Shown: positions 34,948-44,379, numbered from the stretch's first letter. The stretch: DNA of 64,000 bases from JAVJST01 sp040219295 (GCA_040219295.1 JAVJST010000005.1:1240001-1304000); one strand, 5' to 3'. Numbers and translations are program-made. The notes: a model not told the origin generated them from the sequence alone.

Positions 34948-35616
34948 TCAGGTTGCCATTCCCAACCCCACCGCCAGATACACCCCGAACTCGGCGCCCA
35001 CGTCGCAGCTGACCCGCGCGTGCACGCGGCCCTGGCGGTCGAGGAAGCGCTGCTCGCCGGCGACCGGGAAGATGCCCTCGTGCCAGATGCCCGGGTGGAT
35101 GTAGAGCCCCTGCGAGCCGTCGCACCAGAAGGCGACGACGTCGTCCGGTTTCAGGTCGTCGCCGGGCAGCGCCACAGGCACGACGAAGGGCTTGTTCTCC
35201 AGCGGGAAGAACAGCTGGCCGCCGTCGGGGTGGTAGTTGAGGTGCCACAGCAGCACGCGTTCGGGCGTTGCGTTCTGCACCGTCTCCGATGCCTGTTTCG
35301 GATCGGTCGCGAAGCCGAGCACGTAGTGCCCGCCGACCGCGTCGTTGGTGCCGTACAGGATGTCGCCGCGCCACGCACCGGTGAACGTGCCCTCGACCCA
35401 GCCGCCCTCGTCGCCGCTGTCGGGATCGACCGGCCGCCAGCCCTGGGCCGGCCAGCGGACGATCTCGATCTCGATGTCGTCGGGCGCGTCGACGAGCGTG
35501 CCGTAGCCCTCGACGCTTTCGGGCGTGGCGCGGATCAGCGGCACCTCGTGCCACGGCAGGGACGGCTTGTCGGCGGGATCGAAGATGTAGGTCGGGGCAT
35601 CCATCGGGTTGTCCAT
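34948..35616 (-). CDS. ureidoglycolate-lyase-like cupin protein
   Basis: About 222 aa. The pattern of an N-terminal GYGTLVDAPDD, then WHLNYHPDGGQLFFPLENKPFVVPVALPGDD and IHPGIWHEGIFPV fits the AllA/ureidoglycolate lyase family (PF04115) of purine-degradation cupins, in a longer form. The frame reaches 35706; ATG codons at 35616 and 35604 are the likely starts. No other purine genes are near, so the substrate is uncertain. Confidence 0.65.
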   Translation of the reverse strand: MDNPMDAPTYIFDPADKPSLPWHEVPLIRATPESVEGYGTLVDAPDDIEIEIVRWPAQGWRPVDPDSGDEGGWVEGTFTGAWRGDILYGTNDAVGGHYVLGFATDPKQASETVQNATPERVLLWHLNYHPDGGQLFFPLENKPFVVPVALPGDDLKPDDVVAFWCDGSQGLYIHPGIWHEGIFPVAGEQRFLDRQGRVHARVSCDVGAEFGVYLAVGLGMAT

Positions 35617-35710
35617 TCGGGTACTTGTAGAGGGCGTCGCCGGGTTCGCCACGGCGGATGCAACAGCCTCGCCGGTTCGGCGTGCCGGGGCAAGTCCGGA
35701 ACGCAACCGT

Positions 35711-36460
35711 TCAGACGCTGAGGTCGACCAGCGAGCCCCGGGACGTCAGGCCGTCGCCGCCCTGCAGCACGCGGGCGATGTTGCGGTCGGCGCCGCCGCC
35801 GGTCAGCGCGCGCTCGATGGATTCAAGGGTCTGCAGGCGGCTGAGCACGGCGCGGCGCGCGTCCTCGATGCGGCCCAGCGCGTCGGTCGCGTCCTCGCGG
35901 CTGATGGTGGCGAGGTCGGCGATGCCGAGGCTCGCGGAATCGAGCGGTTGCGGCGCGATGGTCAGCTGACCGCCGAACTGCGACGTCTGCACCCGGATGG
36001 TGCGGCTGTTGCCCGAGATCAGGTTGACGCCATTGATGCCGACACTGTCCACGAGCTGGTCGATGGCCTGCACCGTGCGCCCGGCGGCGGCCTGGATATT
36101 GAGGCCCGAGACCCGGGTGCCGCCGGGCTGCAGGCCGATGGTGCCGCTGGTCAGGCTCGACTGTGCGGCGACGCCGACCGAGCGCGCCAGCCCGTCGAGC
36201 GCATCGAGGATCTGGTCGGCGGCGATGATCGCCGAGCGTATCATGGTGCGGGCGCGCGACACGTCGAGGGTCGCGGCCGCGCGCGGATCGCTGATCCGGG
36301 TCGCGTTCGCCGTCGGCGCGGAAGCGGGCGCACGCACGCCCGGGGTCTCGCCCGGGATCAGCGTGCTCGGGTTGGTCTGCGGCGTGGCGGCGCGGCTCAG
36401 GGTTCGGCTGCCGGCGCGCGCGATTGCCGCCGCGGATACCAGTGAGAAGTCGTCTGCCAT
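35711..36460 (-). CDS. flagellin-like protein
   Basis: 249 aa. The middle and end have flagellin-type heptads and the phrase GINGVNLISGNSRTIRVQTSQFGGQLTI followed by LDSASLGIADLATISREDA, as in the C-terminal D1/D0 part of flagellins and of hook-associated FlgL. The N-terminal 60 residues are low complexity and lack the usual flagellin D0 start. It could be a minor filament protein, or a flagellin relative with another use. No other filament or secretion genes are close. Confidence 0.65.
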   Translation of the reverse strand: MADDFSLVSAAAIARAGSRTLSRAATPQTNPSTLIPGETPGVRAPASAPTANATRISDPRAAATLDVSRARTMIRSAIIAADQILDALDGLARSVGVAAQSSLTSGTIGLQPGGTRVSGLNIQAAAGRTVQAIDQLVDSVGINGVNLISGNSRTIRVQTSQFGGQLTIAPQPLDSASLGIADLATISREDATDALGRIEDARRAVLSRLQTLESIERALTGGGADRNIARVLQGGDGLTSRGSLVDLSV

Positions 36461-36555
36461 CGTCCCCTCACGAACCGCCGGTCCGGCGCGTGCCGGGCCG
36501 GAACCGGTTTCAGGGGAACAAGCTTAGCGCCGATCGCGGCAGCGGCAAACTTGCG

Positions 36556-38259
36556 TCAGTTGACGTCGAGCGGGGCGGGGCGGAGCCGGGCGGCGTCCGT
36601 GTCGCCGGCGTCGGCCTTCTCGGCCTTCTTGAGACGGCTGTCGCGAAGCTCACCGGCCTGTTCGAGGATCGGGTAGGCGACGGCGGTCAGGTGGCTGTTG
36701 ATGCGTTTGAAGTCGCGCAGGATGTCGAGGTGCAGGCTGCTGGTCTCGATCGACTCGGCGCGGCCGGCGGCGATGCGGTGGTAGTGCCGCTCGACCAGCC
36801 GCAGCTCGAGATCGCGGATCTCGGTCTTGCCGGCGAGCAGCTGGCGCGCCAACGCGACGTCGCCCGAGACGAACACGTTCATGGCGAGGCGGAAGTTATC
36901 GGCGATGCGCTTGTGGAAGGTGCGCAGTTCGTCGAGCCCCTCGTCGGAGAAACTGGTGCGCGCCTTGATCTTCTTGGCGGCCAGTTCCATCAGGTTCTTG
37001 TCGATGATGTCGCCGATGTGTTCGAGGTTGGCCGAGAAGCTGAGGATCTGGATGGTCCGGGCGCTTTCCGCGGCGTCCAGTTCCTGCTCGGTGGCGCGCG
37101 TGAGATACAGTTTGATCGCCTCATGCAGGCCGTCGACCGTGTCGTCCGCCGCCTCGATGGCCTTCACCGATTTCATGTCGTTGCCGACCAGCGCCGCAAA
37201 GCTGTCGTTCAGCATGGCCTCGACCTCGTCGCCCATGCGCAGGGTCTCGCGCGCGGCGAGGACCAGCGCCTCGGCCGGGGTATCGAGCGCGTCGTCGTCG
37301 AGGTAGCGCGGCGCGCCCGACTCGGCGGTTTCCTCGGAATCCGGGACCATCGAGGTGACCAGCCGTTCGAGCTGGCCGGTGAGCGGCAGGAAGGCGAGCG
37401 CCAGGGCAAGGTTGAACGCGGTGTGGAAGTTGGCGACCAGGTGGACCGGGTCGGCGCTGATCATTGCCAGGAAGGGCTGCAGCCAGGGCAGCAGCGCGAT
37501 GCCGATGACGACACCGGCGAGCTTGACCAGCAGGTTGCCGACCGGCACGCGCTTGGCCGCCGGGACCGCATGCCAGTTGAGCGCCACGGCGATGAGCGCG
37601 CTGCCCAGGTTGGCACCGATGACGAGCGCCAGGGCGAGCTGGACGCTGATCGCCTGGACCGCCGCCAGCGAGGCCACGAGCAGGATGACGGCGACGCTGG
37701 AATGCGCCAGCCACGTCAGCAGCGCGGCGACGATGACGGCGAGGATGGGTTCCGCGGTCAGCGGCTGCAGCAGCACCGCGAGCGCTTCGGAGTGGCGCAG
37801 CGGCGCCGACACCGTTGTCACCATCTGGAGCGACAGCAGCATCAGGCCGAGCCCGATGGCGATCCGCGACAGCGCGCGGCGGGTCGACTCGTCGCTCAGG
37901 TTGAAGCCGATGACGCCGGCGGCGATCAGCAGCGGCGCGAGCCAGTAGACGTCGAACGACAGGACCTGAACCACGAGGGTGGTGCCGACGTCGGCGCCGA
38001 GCATGACGGCCAGCGCGATGGCTACCGTGAGGTAACCGCGGCCGGCGAACGACGCGGCGATCAGCGCCGTCGCGGCGCTGCTCTGCAGGATCGCCGTGAT
38101 GCCGAGCCCGGCGGCGAACGAAGAGAACCGGTTGGTCGCCGATCCGGCGAGCGATTTCCGGAGCCTGGAACCGAAACCGCGGGTGACGCCGGTGCGCACC
38201 ATGCGGATGCCCCAAAGCAGCAGGGCGACGCCGCCCAGCAGGTTGATCAGCAGTTCCAT
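36556..38259 (-). CDS. Na+/phosphate cotransporter with PhoU-like domain (NptA/YjbB type)
   Basis: 567 aa. The N-terminal half has eight or nine membrane helices with two inverted repeats, marked by QSSAAT (59-64) and the HSSVAV motif, the hallmark of the Na/Pi cotransporter family. The C-terminal 220 residues are helical and resemble PhoU. It should move phosphate across the inner membrane; the direction (uptake or efflux, as for YjbB) is not clear. A PHO box 59 bp upstream indicates control by PhoB under phosphate limitation. Confidence 0.9.
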   Translation of the reverse strand: MELLINLLGGVALLLWGIRMVRTGVTRGFGSRLRKSLAGSATNRFSSFAAGLGITAILQSSAATALIAASFAGRGYLTVAIALAVMLGADVGTTLVVQVLSFDVYWLAPLLIAAGVIGFNLSDESTRRALSRIAIGLGLMLLSLQMVTTVSAPLRHSEALAVLLQPLTAEPILAVIVAALLTWLAHSSVAVILLVASLAAVQAISVQLALALVIGANLGSALIAVALNWHAVPAAKRVPVGNLLVKLAGVVIGIALLPWLQPFLAMISADPVHLVANFHTAFNLALALAFLPLTGQLERLVTSMVPDSEETAESGAPRYLDDDALDTPAEALVLAARETLRMGDEVEAMLNDSFAALVGNDMKSVKAIEAADDTVDGLHEAIKLYLTRATEQELDAAESARTIQILSFSANLEHIGDIIDKNLMELAAKKIKARTSFSDEGLDELRTFHKRIADNFRLAMNVFVSGDVALARQLLAGKTEIRDLELRLVERHYHRIAAGRAESIETSSLHLDILRDFKRINSHLTAVAYPILEQAGELRDSRLKKAEKADAGDTDAARLRPAPLDVN

Positions 38260-38318
38260 TATTTCGTCGGCCTTCCGGGGCTTCGTGTCGATCGGCGAAT
38301 CGCCGCGTGTTCATCTAT

Positions 38319-38336
38319 GTTACAGATTTATGACAA
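38319..38336 (-). promoter_or_regulatory. PHO box upstream of Na/Pi cotransporter gene
   Basis: On the minus strand the sequence reads TTGTCATAAATCTGTAAC: two 7-bp direct repeats (TTGTCAT and CTGTAAC) separated by AAAT. Only one base departs from the CTGTCAT-4-CTG(T)(C/A)A(T/C) consensus. It lies 59 bp before the ATG, where PhoB usually binds over the -35 region. Confidence 0.8.
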
Positions 38337-38355
38337 TCAAGCACATCCCGCGACT

Positions 38356-38373
38356 GTATCACAGTGGTGATAC
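38356..38373. other. small hairpin between mini-protein and cotransporter genes
   Basis: GTATCAC-AGTG-GTGATAC, a perfect 7-bp stem with a 4-base loop, 43 bp after the mini-protein stop. It has no T run. It might end the upstream transcript or be an operator. Confidence 0.4.
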
Positions 38374-38416
38374 CCGGCGGTCGGCCCCGGATGGCCCGGA
38401 TGACCCGAGAGTGCGG

Positions 38417-38563
38417 TCAGCTGTTCATGAACTTCTTCACGGCGAAACAGCCGAGACAGAACACGGCCAGGGTGGCGAGGTAGGGATCGCCGTAGGGCAC
38501 CAGGCTGAACGGCAGGCACCAGACATCCCAGGCGATGGCGAGGTAGTGAATGACGTCGTTCAT
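38417..38563 (-). CDS. 48-aa membrane mini-protein
   Basis: A 49-codon frame starting at an ATG with GGAGG nine bases upstream. The peptide begins MNDVIHYLAIAWDVW and carries one to two hydrophobic segments ending in a short basic tail (AVKKFMNS). The strong ribosome binding site and clean hydrophobic pattern favour a real gene. Function unknown; it lies 157 bp before the cotransporter gene on the same strand. Confidence 0.6.
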   Translation of the reverse strand: MNDVIHYLAIAWDVWCLPFSLVPYGDPYLATLAVFCLGCFAVKKFMNS

Positions 38564-38792
38564 GGCGAGGGTCCTCCATTCGGTGGTCCCGCTGCCGTAG
38601 CGCCGGTGATTGCCGGGGCCTTAGGCCGGTGACTTTGCGTCCCGCCGTTTCCGACGGTTTGCCGTTTCGTGGAGCGTGGACCGGCAGGCAACCGCGCCTG
38701 ACCGATTGCACACGTCCATCCTGTGGAATATGCGCCCGAACCCGCGCCGGCGCTGTGACGCGGTTCACACGGCGACTACGTATGGGGAGCGA

Positions 38793-39026
38793 TCAGACGA
38801 AGATGTCGAGCAGACGGCCGGACATCTCGTCGCCGGCCCGCAGGGTCGCGGCGCTGGCGGAGAACCCGATCTTCGCCCGGGTCAGGTCGACGATCGACTC
38901 GACGACGCCCGCTTCGAGAGTATCGGGGCGGGTGGTGGCTTGCACCAGGTTGTCCGCCGCGCGCGCGGCGTCGCCGGCGTGAACCCGGAGCCCGGACGCG
39001 GCGGTCGTGAGTATTGCGTCGATCAT
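38793..39026 (-). CDS. FlgC-like short flagellar rod-type protein
   Basis: 77 aa. The N-terminal MIDAILTTAASGLRVHAGDAARAADNLVQATT has the Ala/Asn-rich amphipathic helix and 'N' positions of flagellar rod and hook proteins (FlgB/C/F/G), and the C-terminal VVESIVDLTRAKIGFSASAATLRAGDEMSG matches their common C-helix. Full-length rod proteins are about 130 aa or more; this keeps both terminal helices with no middle. AAGAGAGG precedes the start. It is divergent from a chemoreceptor gene. Confidence 0.65.
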   Translation of the reverse strand: MIDAILTTAASGLRVHAGDAARAADNLVQATTRPDTLEAGVVESIVDLTRAKIGFSASAATLRAGDEMSGRLLDIFV

Positions 39027-39245
39027 GGCCTCTCTTAGATCGCGAAGCGCCGGTCCGTCTGTGCGCTGCGTCACAATCCGGCGAAATACCCGATTGACCG
39101 CCACTACGAAAGTCGATATACGTGAAACACCGTACGTCTTTCTGCGTACTACTAAGGGGTGTAACGCACCCGGACATGCCACCGGACGTTGCAAAGGCGA
39201 AATCACCGAGTTCCAACCACCTCGGTTCAATGGTTGGAGGGAAGA

Positions 39246-41663
39246 ATGAACAACATCACGATTTCGAAGAAGTTGCCGATTGCCTTCGTGATCCTGGGGG
39301 TCCTTGCCGCGGTGATCACCGGCGGCGTTGCCTATTTCCGCTCGGCGGAAAGTCTTCAGAAAGCCTACGAATCGGAGTACACCGCGCTGGCCGCGTCGCG
39401 CGCCGCGGCGATCGATCAGTATCTCGGGGCGCTGCGCGAGGATCTCAGGACGCAGGCGGTCAATCCGCGCATGCACGAAGCCTTGTCCGGCTTCAAGGCC
39501 GCCTGGGATCAACTGGGTGGCGATCAAACGAGCAAGCTGCAGCAGGCGTACATCACCGACAACCCCAATCCGCTCGGCGACAAACACCTGCTCGACAGCG
39601 CCAAGACGGGATCCGTCTACGACGCCATCCACGACATGTACCATCCCTGGGTTCGGAAGTTCCTGGTCGAGCGCGGCTACTACGACATCTTCCTGTTCTC
39701 GCCCGAAGGCGATCTCGTCTACTCGGTGTTCAAGGAGCTCGACTACGCGACCAACGTGATGACGGGCGAGTACAAGGACACCGACCTCGGCAACGCGTTC
39801 CGCGCCGCCATGGCGGGGGCACCGGACGCCGAGCATTACTTCGACTTCAGGCCGTACGCGCCGAGCCATGGCGCGCCGGCGGCGTTCCTGTCGATACCAA
39901 TGGATGACGAATACGGCAACCGCTCGGGCGTCCTCATCTTCCAGATGCCCATCGACCGCATCAACCGCGTGATGCAGGTTGCCGAGGGCATGGGCGAGAG
40001 CGGCGAGACGTACCTCGTCGGCGCCGACTACCTGATGCGCAGCGACAGCCGGTTCTCCGATGAATCGACCATTCTCCAGGTGAAGGTCGAAGGACCCACG
40101 GTGAAGGCGGCCCTCGAAGGCGGTACCGGGGTCGATATCGTCCGCGATTATCGCGGAATCAACGTGCTGTCCGCCTATCGTCCGATCGAGTTTCTCGGCA
40201 CCACCTATGCGGTGATGGCGGAGATCGACGAATCCGAGATGGCCGCCCCGATCCGTCAGCTGCAGCTGTTTCTCTTCGTGGTCATCGGTGTCGTCGTCGT
40301 CGGCACCATCGTTGCCGGCATCTGGATGGCGCGCAGCGTCAGCAACCCGATCAACGATATCCGCGCGGCCATCGACCGCGTCGCCGAGGGTGAGTTCTCG
40401 GCGGAGATTCCGGGCACCGACCGGGGCGACGAGATCGGCGTCATGGCCAATTCGCTGACGCGGATCCGCGATGATGCGGCGAAGGCGGGCGAACTGACAT
40501 TGATGGTCGACCAGATGCCGATCAACGTCATCACCTGTGATCCCGAAACCCTCGAGATCAACTATGCCAACACGACCAGTATCGAAACGCTCACCAAGTT
40601 CGAGGACCATCTTGAGGTCCCGGCCTCTGAACTGGTCGGTTCCGGCATCAAGGCGTTCTACAAGGGCGCGGAGAACATCGAGACCCTGCTTCGTGATCCG
40701 AAGCACCTGCCGCATTCGGAACGCTTCAAGATCGGCGGCGAGCACATCGAGCTGAAAATCTCGGCGATCACCGACTCGTCGGGAACCTACATCGGGCCGA
40801 TGCTGGCCTGGCAGATCGTCACCCGGCAGGCCGAAATGGCCAACAACTTCGAGCAGGGCGTCGGCCAGGTCGTCAGCACCGTTTCGTCTTCCGCCGTGCA
40901 GATGAAGGAATCGGCGACGACCATGACGGCGGCGGCCGAGGAGACCAATCACAAGGCGACCACGGTGGCGTCCGCCGCCGAACAGGCGACCGCCAACGTT
41001 CAGGCCGTCTCGACCGCGGCCGAGGAGCTGTCGGCATCGATCTCGGAAATCAGCCGCCAGGTGGCGACCTCGGCACAGATCGCGTCGAGCGCCGCGGAGA
41101 AGGCGGAGTCGACCAACCAGCAGATCCAGAACCTGGCGGAGGCCGCCAACAGGATCGGCGAGGTCGTCAACCTGATCACCGATATCGCCGAACAGACCAA
41201 CCTCCTGGCGCTGAACGCGACCATCGAGGCGGCCCGCGCCGGCGAGGCCGGCAAGGGCTTCGCGGTTGTTGCCTCGGAGGTCAAGAACCTGGCCAACCAG
41301 ACGGCCAAGGCGACCGAGGAGATCAGCAATCAGATTGCCGGTATCCAGGGATCGACGCAGGACGCGGTGACCGCGATCCAGGAGATCTCGCGCGTGATCG
41401 CCGAGATCAACGAAACCTCGTCATCCGTCGCATCGGCCGTCGAGGAACAGGGTGCGGCGACGCAGGAAATCGCGCGAAATGTCGAGGAGGCAGCGGCCGG
41501 AACGGCCGAGGTGTCGTCGAGCATCGTCGCCGTGACCGATGCGTCCTCGCAGTCGGGCGAAGCCGCCAAGCAGATTCTCGAAGCCGCCGAAAACCTGTCG
41601 GCGCAATCCGAGAATCTGTCTGGCCAGGTCAACAAGTTCCTCGAGGAGATCCGATCCACCTGA
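39246..41663 (+). CDS. methyl-accepting chemotaxis protein
   Basis: 805-aa chemoreceptor. A membrane helix at about 8-30 and a second near 340-362 bracket a large periplasmic sensor region of Cache type. HAMP (about 365-415), a PAS-like domain (about 420-540) and a methyl-accepting signalling domain follow. The signalling hairpin tip EQTNLLALNATIEAARAGEAGKGFAVVA is intact. There is no CheR/CheB-docking pentapeptide at the end. The ATG at 39246 has GGAGG ahead of it; the frame upstream is ignored. Confidence 0.95.
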   Translation: MNNITISKKLPIAFVILGVLAAVITGGVAYFRSAESLQKAYESEYTALAASRAAAIDQYLGALREDLRTQAVNPRMHEALSGFKAAWDQLGGDQTSKLQQAYITDNPNPLGDKHLLDSAKTGSVYDAIHDMYHPWVRKFLVERGYYDIFLFSPEGDLVYSVFKELDYATNVMTGEYKDTDLGNAFRAAMAGAPDAEHYFDFRPYAPSHGAPAAFLSIPMDDEYGNRSGVLIFQMPIDRINRVMQVAEGMGESGETYLVGADYLMRSDSRFSDESTILQVKVEGPTVKAALEGGTGVDIVRDYRGINVLSAYRPIEFLGTTYAVMAEIDESEMAAPIRQLQLFLFVVIGVVVVGTIVAGIWMARSVSNPINDIRAAIDRVAEGEFSAEIPGTDRGDEIGVMANSLTRIRDDAAKAGELTLMVDQMPINVITCDPETLEINYANTTSIETLTKFEDHLEVPASELVGSGIKAFYKGAENIETLLRDPKHLPHSERFKIGGEHIELKISAITDSSGTYIGPMLAWQIVTRQAEMANNFEQGVGQVVSTVSSSAVQMKESATTMTAAAEETNHKATTVASAAEQATANVQAVSTAAEELSASISEISRQVATSAQIASSAAEKAESTNQQIQNLAEAANRIGEVVNLITDIAEQTNLLALNATIEAARAGEAGKGFAVVASEVKNLANQTAKATEEISNQIAGIQGSTQDAVTAIQEISRVIAEINETSSSVASAVEEQGAATQEIARNVEEAAAGTAEVSSSIVAVTDASSQSGEAAKQILEAAENLSAQSENLSGQVNKFLEEIRST

Positions 41664-41730
41664 TGCGCCGGGCCGCGGCGTCGAAAATGGTTCCTTGAAT
41701 CGGCGGAAGCTGCCGGGCAGTCTCCGGGCC

Positions 41731-42303
41731 ATGAACAAGGCATTCGTCAGGGAATCCGAGGCCGGTCTCGACGTCGACGACGACGACGGGGCGCCAGAGG
41801 GTGCGGCGTTGCCCGCCGGAACCAAGAACTACATGACGCCCGCGGGACATGCGCGGCTGGTCGCCGAGCTCGATCATCTGCGCACGGTTGAGCGGCCCAA
41901 GGTCGTCGAGACGGTTTCATGGGCGGCCGGCAACGGCGACCGGTCGGAGAACGGCGATTACATCTACGGCAAGAAGCGGCTGCGCGAGATCGATCGCCGC
42001 ATGCGCTTCCTGATGAAGCGCCTCGACATTGCCGAGGTCGTCGATCCCGCCATGCAGACGAACCGCGATCAGGTGTTCTTCGGTGCCCGCGTGACCTATG
42101 CGGACGAGAACGGCGACGAGAAGACCGTGCGGCTGGTCGGCGTCGACGAGGCCGATCTGGCGCGCGGCGAGGTGAGCTGGATATCGCCAATCGCGCGGGC
42201 CTTGCACAAGGCGTACGAGGGCGATGTCGTGAAACTGCGGACGCCGGCGGGGGTCGTCGACATCGAGGTGTTGCGCATCGTCTACGGCGCCGCCGGCGAC
42301 TGA
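41731..42303 (+). CDS. greB: transcription elongation factor GreB-like
   Basis: 190 aa. The coiled-coil N-domain contains AAGNGDRSENGDYIYGKKRLREIDRR, nearly the GreB signature with the acidic tip that stimulates RNA cleavage by backtracked polymerase; the C-domain has FFGARVTY and SPIARAL. It carries about 30 extra acidic residues at the N-terminus compared with E. coli GreB. It follows the chemoreceptor gene by 67 bp. Confidence 0.9.
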   Translation: MNKAFVRESEAGLDVDDDDGAPEGAALPAGTKNYMTPAGHARLVAELDHLRTVERPKVVETVSWAAGNGDRSENGDYIYGKKRLREIDRRMRFLMKRLDIAEVVDPAMQTNRDQVFFGARVTYADENGDEKTVRLVGVDEADLARGEVSWISPIARALHKAYEGDVVKLRTPAGVVDIEVLRIVYGAAGD

Positions 42304-42313
42304 CGGCGTCCGC

Positions 42314-43516
42314 TCAGCTGCCGAACACCAGCCGCTCCTGTTCATAGAGCCACGACGCGAAACTGACGAACAGCGACGCGACTGCGATCGAGCCGAGTGC
42401 CGAGAGCGTGATCGCCACCGGGGAAACAGGGTCGCCGCTCACTAGATCGCCGAGGATTAGCGTCTGCGACAGGATCGGCACGATCGTCATCCAGGTCTGC
42501 GAATGGATCGGCGCGAACACGAGGACCATGCCGGGAATGGCCGGGATCAGCGGCAGCAGGCCGAGATAGGTCTGGGCCTCCTTGTAGGTCCGGGTCAGCG
42601 ACGCGATGATGACCTGGATGCCGACCGCCACCATCATGAGCGGGACCGAAACGATCAGCATGAGGCCGAGCGCCGGCCAGGAAAGGCGCTGGGCGAAGTC
42701 GAGATCGGCCGTGCCCGTTGCGTAGAGGACCAGCTTGAACGCGAGCAGCTGGACGGCGACGGCGGCGACGGTGAACAGCAGGGCCGCCAGATACTTGCCC
42801 AGAAGAAGGCCCCAGCGCGGCACGGGATGGACCATCAGGCTCTCGAGCGTGCCGCGTTCACGTTCGCCCGATGTCGTGTCCATGGCGAGATAAACCCCGC
42901 CCATGAAGATGTTGAAGATGATCAGCGGCGGCACCATCAGGAACAGGAACCCGATGACGTTCTTCTCTGTCGCGACATTGACGTTCACGATGGTGACCGG
43001 ATGCAGCACGGACTGCTCGACGCCGCGAACCTCGAGGCGGCGATCGAGGATCGCGCGGTTGTAGCCCCCGAGGATTTCCTTGAGCCGGCTGACCGCGAGC
43101 AACCCCGGCAGGTTGGACGAATTGAAGATGGCGGTTACCGCGCCGGTCGCGTCCGCATTGATGGCGTCGTCGAAACCCTCGTGAATGATCAGGGCGATGC
43201 GAACCTCGCCGATCTGGACAGCGCGTTCGGCATCGGCGGGCGCGGCGACCAGCATCAGGTCCTGGCTTTCGAGGTACTCGATCAGGCCGGGTGCATGCTC
43301 CATACCGGATATCGGGACGATCATCGGCGCATCGTCCTCACTCGCGACCGTCGCCTTGACGATCGCCGAGAACAGCAGTCCCAGCAGGATCGGGCCGAGC
43401 AGGGGATAAATCAGGGCCGACAGCAGTGACCGGTGGTCACGCGCGTTGTCGACGACTTCCTTGACGAAGACGGTCCGCACGCCGCGCCACGGCGACAGCA
43501 GCATTGCCCGCGTCAT
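42314..43516 (-). CDS. ABC transporter permease (NatB/ABC-2 type)
   Basis: 400-aa membrane protein with one N-terminal helix, a large extracytoplasmic loop and five or six C-terminal helices, the layout of ABC-2 permeases such as NatB (Na+ export). The segment DTTSGERERGTLESLMVHPV is the typical coupling-helix region of this family. Its ATG overlaps the ATPase stop by four bases. Substrate unknown. Confidence 0.88.
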   Translation of the reverse strand: MTRAMLLSPWRGVRTVFVKEVVDNARDHRSLLSALIYPLLGPILLGLLFSAIVKATVASEDDAPMIVPISGMEHAPGLIEYLESQDLMLVAAPADAERAVQIGEVRIALIIHEGFDDAINADATGAVTAIFNSSNLPGLLAVSRLKEILGGYNRAILDRRLEVRGVEQSVLHPVTIVNVNVATEKNVIGFLFLMVPPLIIFNIFMGGVYLAMDTTSGERERGTLESLMVHPVPRWGLLLGKYLAALLFTVAAVAVQLLAFKLVLYATGTADLDFAQRLSWPALGLMLIVSVPLMMVAVGIQVIIASLTRTYKEAQTYLGLLPLIPAIPGMVLVFAPIHSQTWMTIVPILSQTLILGDLVSGDPVSPVAITLSALGSIAVASLFVSFASWLYEQERLVFGS

Positions 43517-44250
43517 TGCGCCGCCTCCTTCACGCCGTCGCCGGTCAGGCTCAGGAACACGCCCTCGATGTCGGTGGCACCGGTCTGTGCCAGCAGTTCC
43601 GGAACGGTGCCGCAGGCGGCAGCCCGGCCGCGCGCCATGACGACGACCTGATCCGAGATATTGGCGACTTCCTGCATGATGTGGGAACAGAACACGATAC
43701 ACCGGCCCTGGTCGCGGAGTTCGCGGATCAGGTCGTGTACCGAGCGCGAGCTTGAAACGTCGAGTCCGTTGGTCGGCTCATCCAGCAGAATGTTCTGCGG
43801 CCGGTGCACCAGTGCCCGGGCGAGGGCGACCTTGCGCATCTGTCCCTTGGAAAACCCCTTGGCCCGGCGGTCGATGAACTCCGCCATGCCGAGGAGACTC
43901 GTCAGTTCGTCGATCCGTCGGGCAAGATCGACGTCGTCCATGCCGTGGAGGCGGCCGCAATAGAGGATGTGTTCCCTGGCGGTCATCCGCGGATAGAGAC
44001 CGCGGCTGTCCGGCACGACGCCGAGCCGCTGCTGGGCCGCCTGCCGTTCCATCGCCGTGTCGAGGCCGTCGATGGTGGCGCGGCCGCTGTCGGGCCGCAT
44101 CACGGTGCACAGGATGCGGAGCGCGGTCGTCTTGCCGGCGCCGTTGGGGCCGATCAGCCCCGTCACCGCGCCATCCGGCGCCTCGAAGGAGAGACCGTCC
44201 AGTGCACGAACCGCCTTGAATGACTTCTGAAGATTCTCGACGCGGATCAT
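43513..44250 (-). CDS. ABC transporter ATP-binding protein (NatA type)
   Basis: 245 aa with Walker A (GPNGAGKTT, 34-42), a signature with Ser-Lys-Gly (FSKGQMRKVALARAL), Walker B and D-loop (ILLDEPTNGLD) and the switch His (FCSHIMQE). It drives the ABC-2 permease encoded just downstream. Confidence 0.93.
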   Translation of the reverse strand: MIRVENLQKSFKAVRALDGLSFEAPDGAVTGLIGPNGAGKTTALRILCTVMRPDSGRATIDGLDTAMERQAAQQRLGVVPDSRGLYPRMTAREHILYCGRLHGMDDVDLARRIDELTSLLGMAEFIDRRAKGFSKGQMRKVALARALVHRPQNILLDEPTNGLDVSSSRSVHDLIRELRDQGRCIVFCSHIMQEVANISDQVVVMARGRAAACGTVPELLAQTGATDIEGVFLSLTGDGVKEAAQ

Positions 44251-44379
44251 GGGGCGATTGTTGCCGTGCCGTGCAGGCGAGGCAATATGTTAATCGACGC
44301 TTGCCAATCCGCGCCGACACTTCATGCTCGTTGAACCGGTGACACGGCGACATCATGAAGGCAGCAGACGGGACGCACG

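Noticed and set aside
36424..38370. 648-codon open frame antisense to the Na/Pi cotransporter gene, and similar long antisense frames at 38793-40952, 46761-49058 and 51498-53279
   Set aside because: In GC-rich genes with strong codon bias the opposite strand often stays open. The translations are rich in His, Arg and Asp without domain patterns, and the sense strand has clear homologues. Only the short real gene at the end of the second (38793-39026) was kept.
44251..44379. SAM-II riboswitch before the Cys/Met lyase gene
   Set aside because: The 129-bp upstream region shows none of the short conserved SAM-II segments I could recognise.
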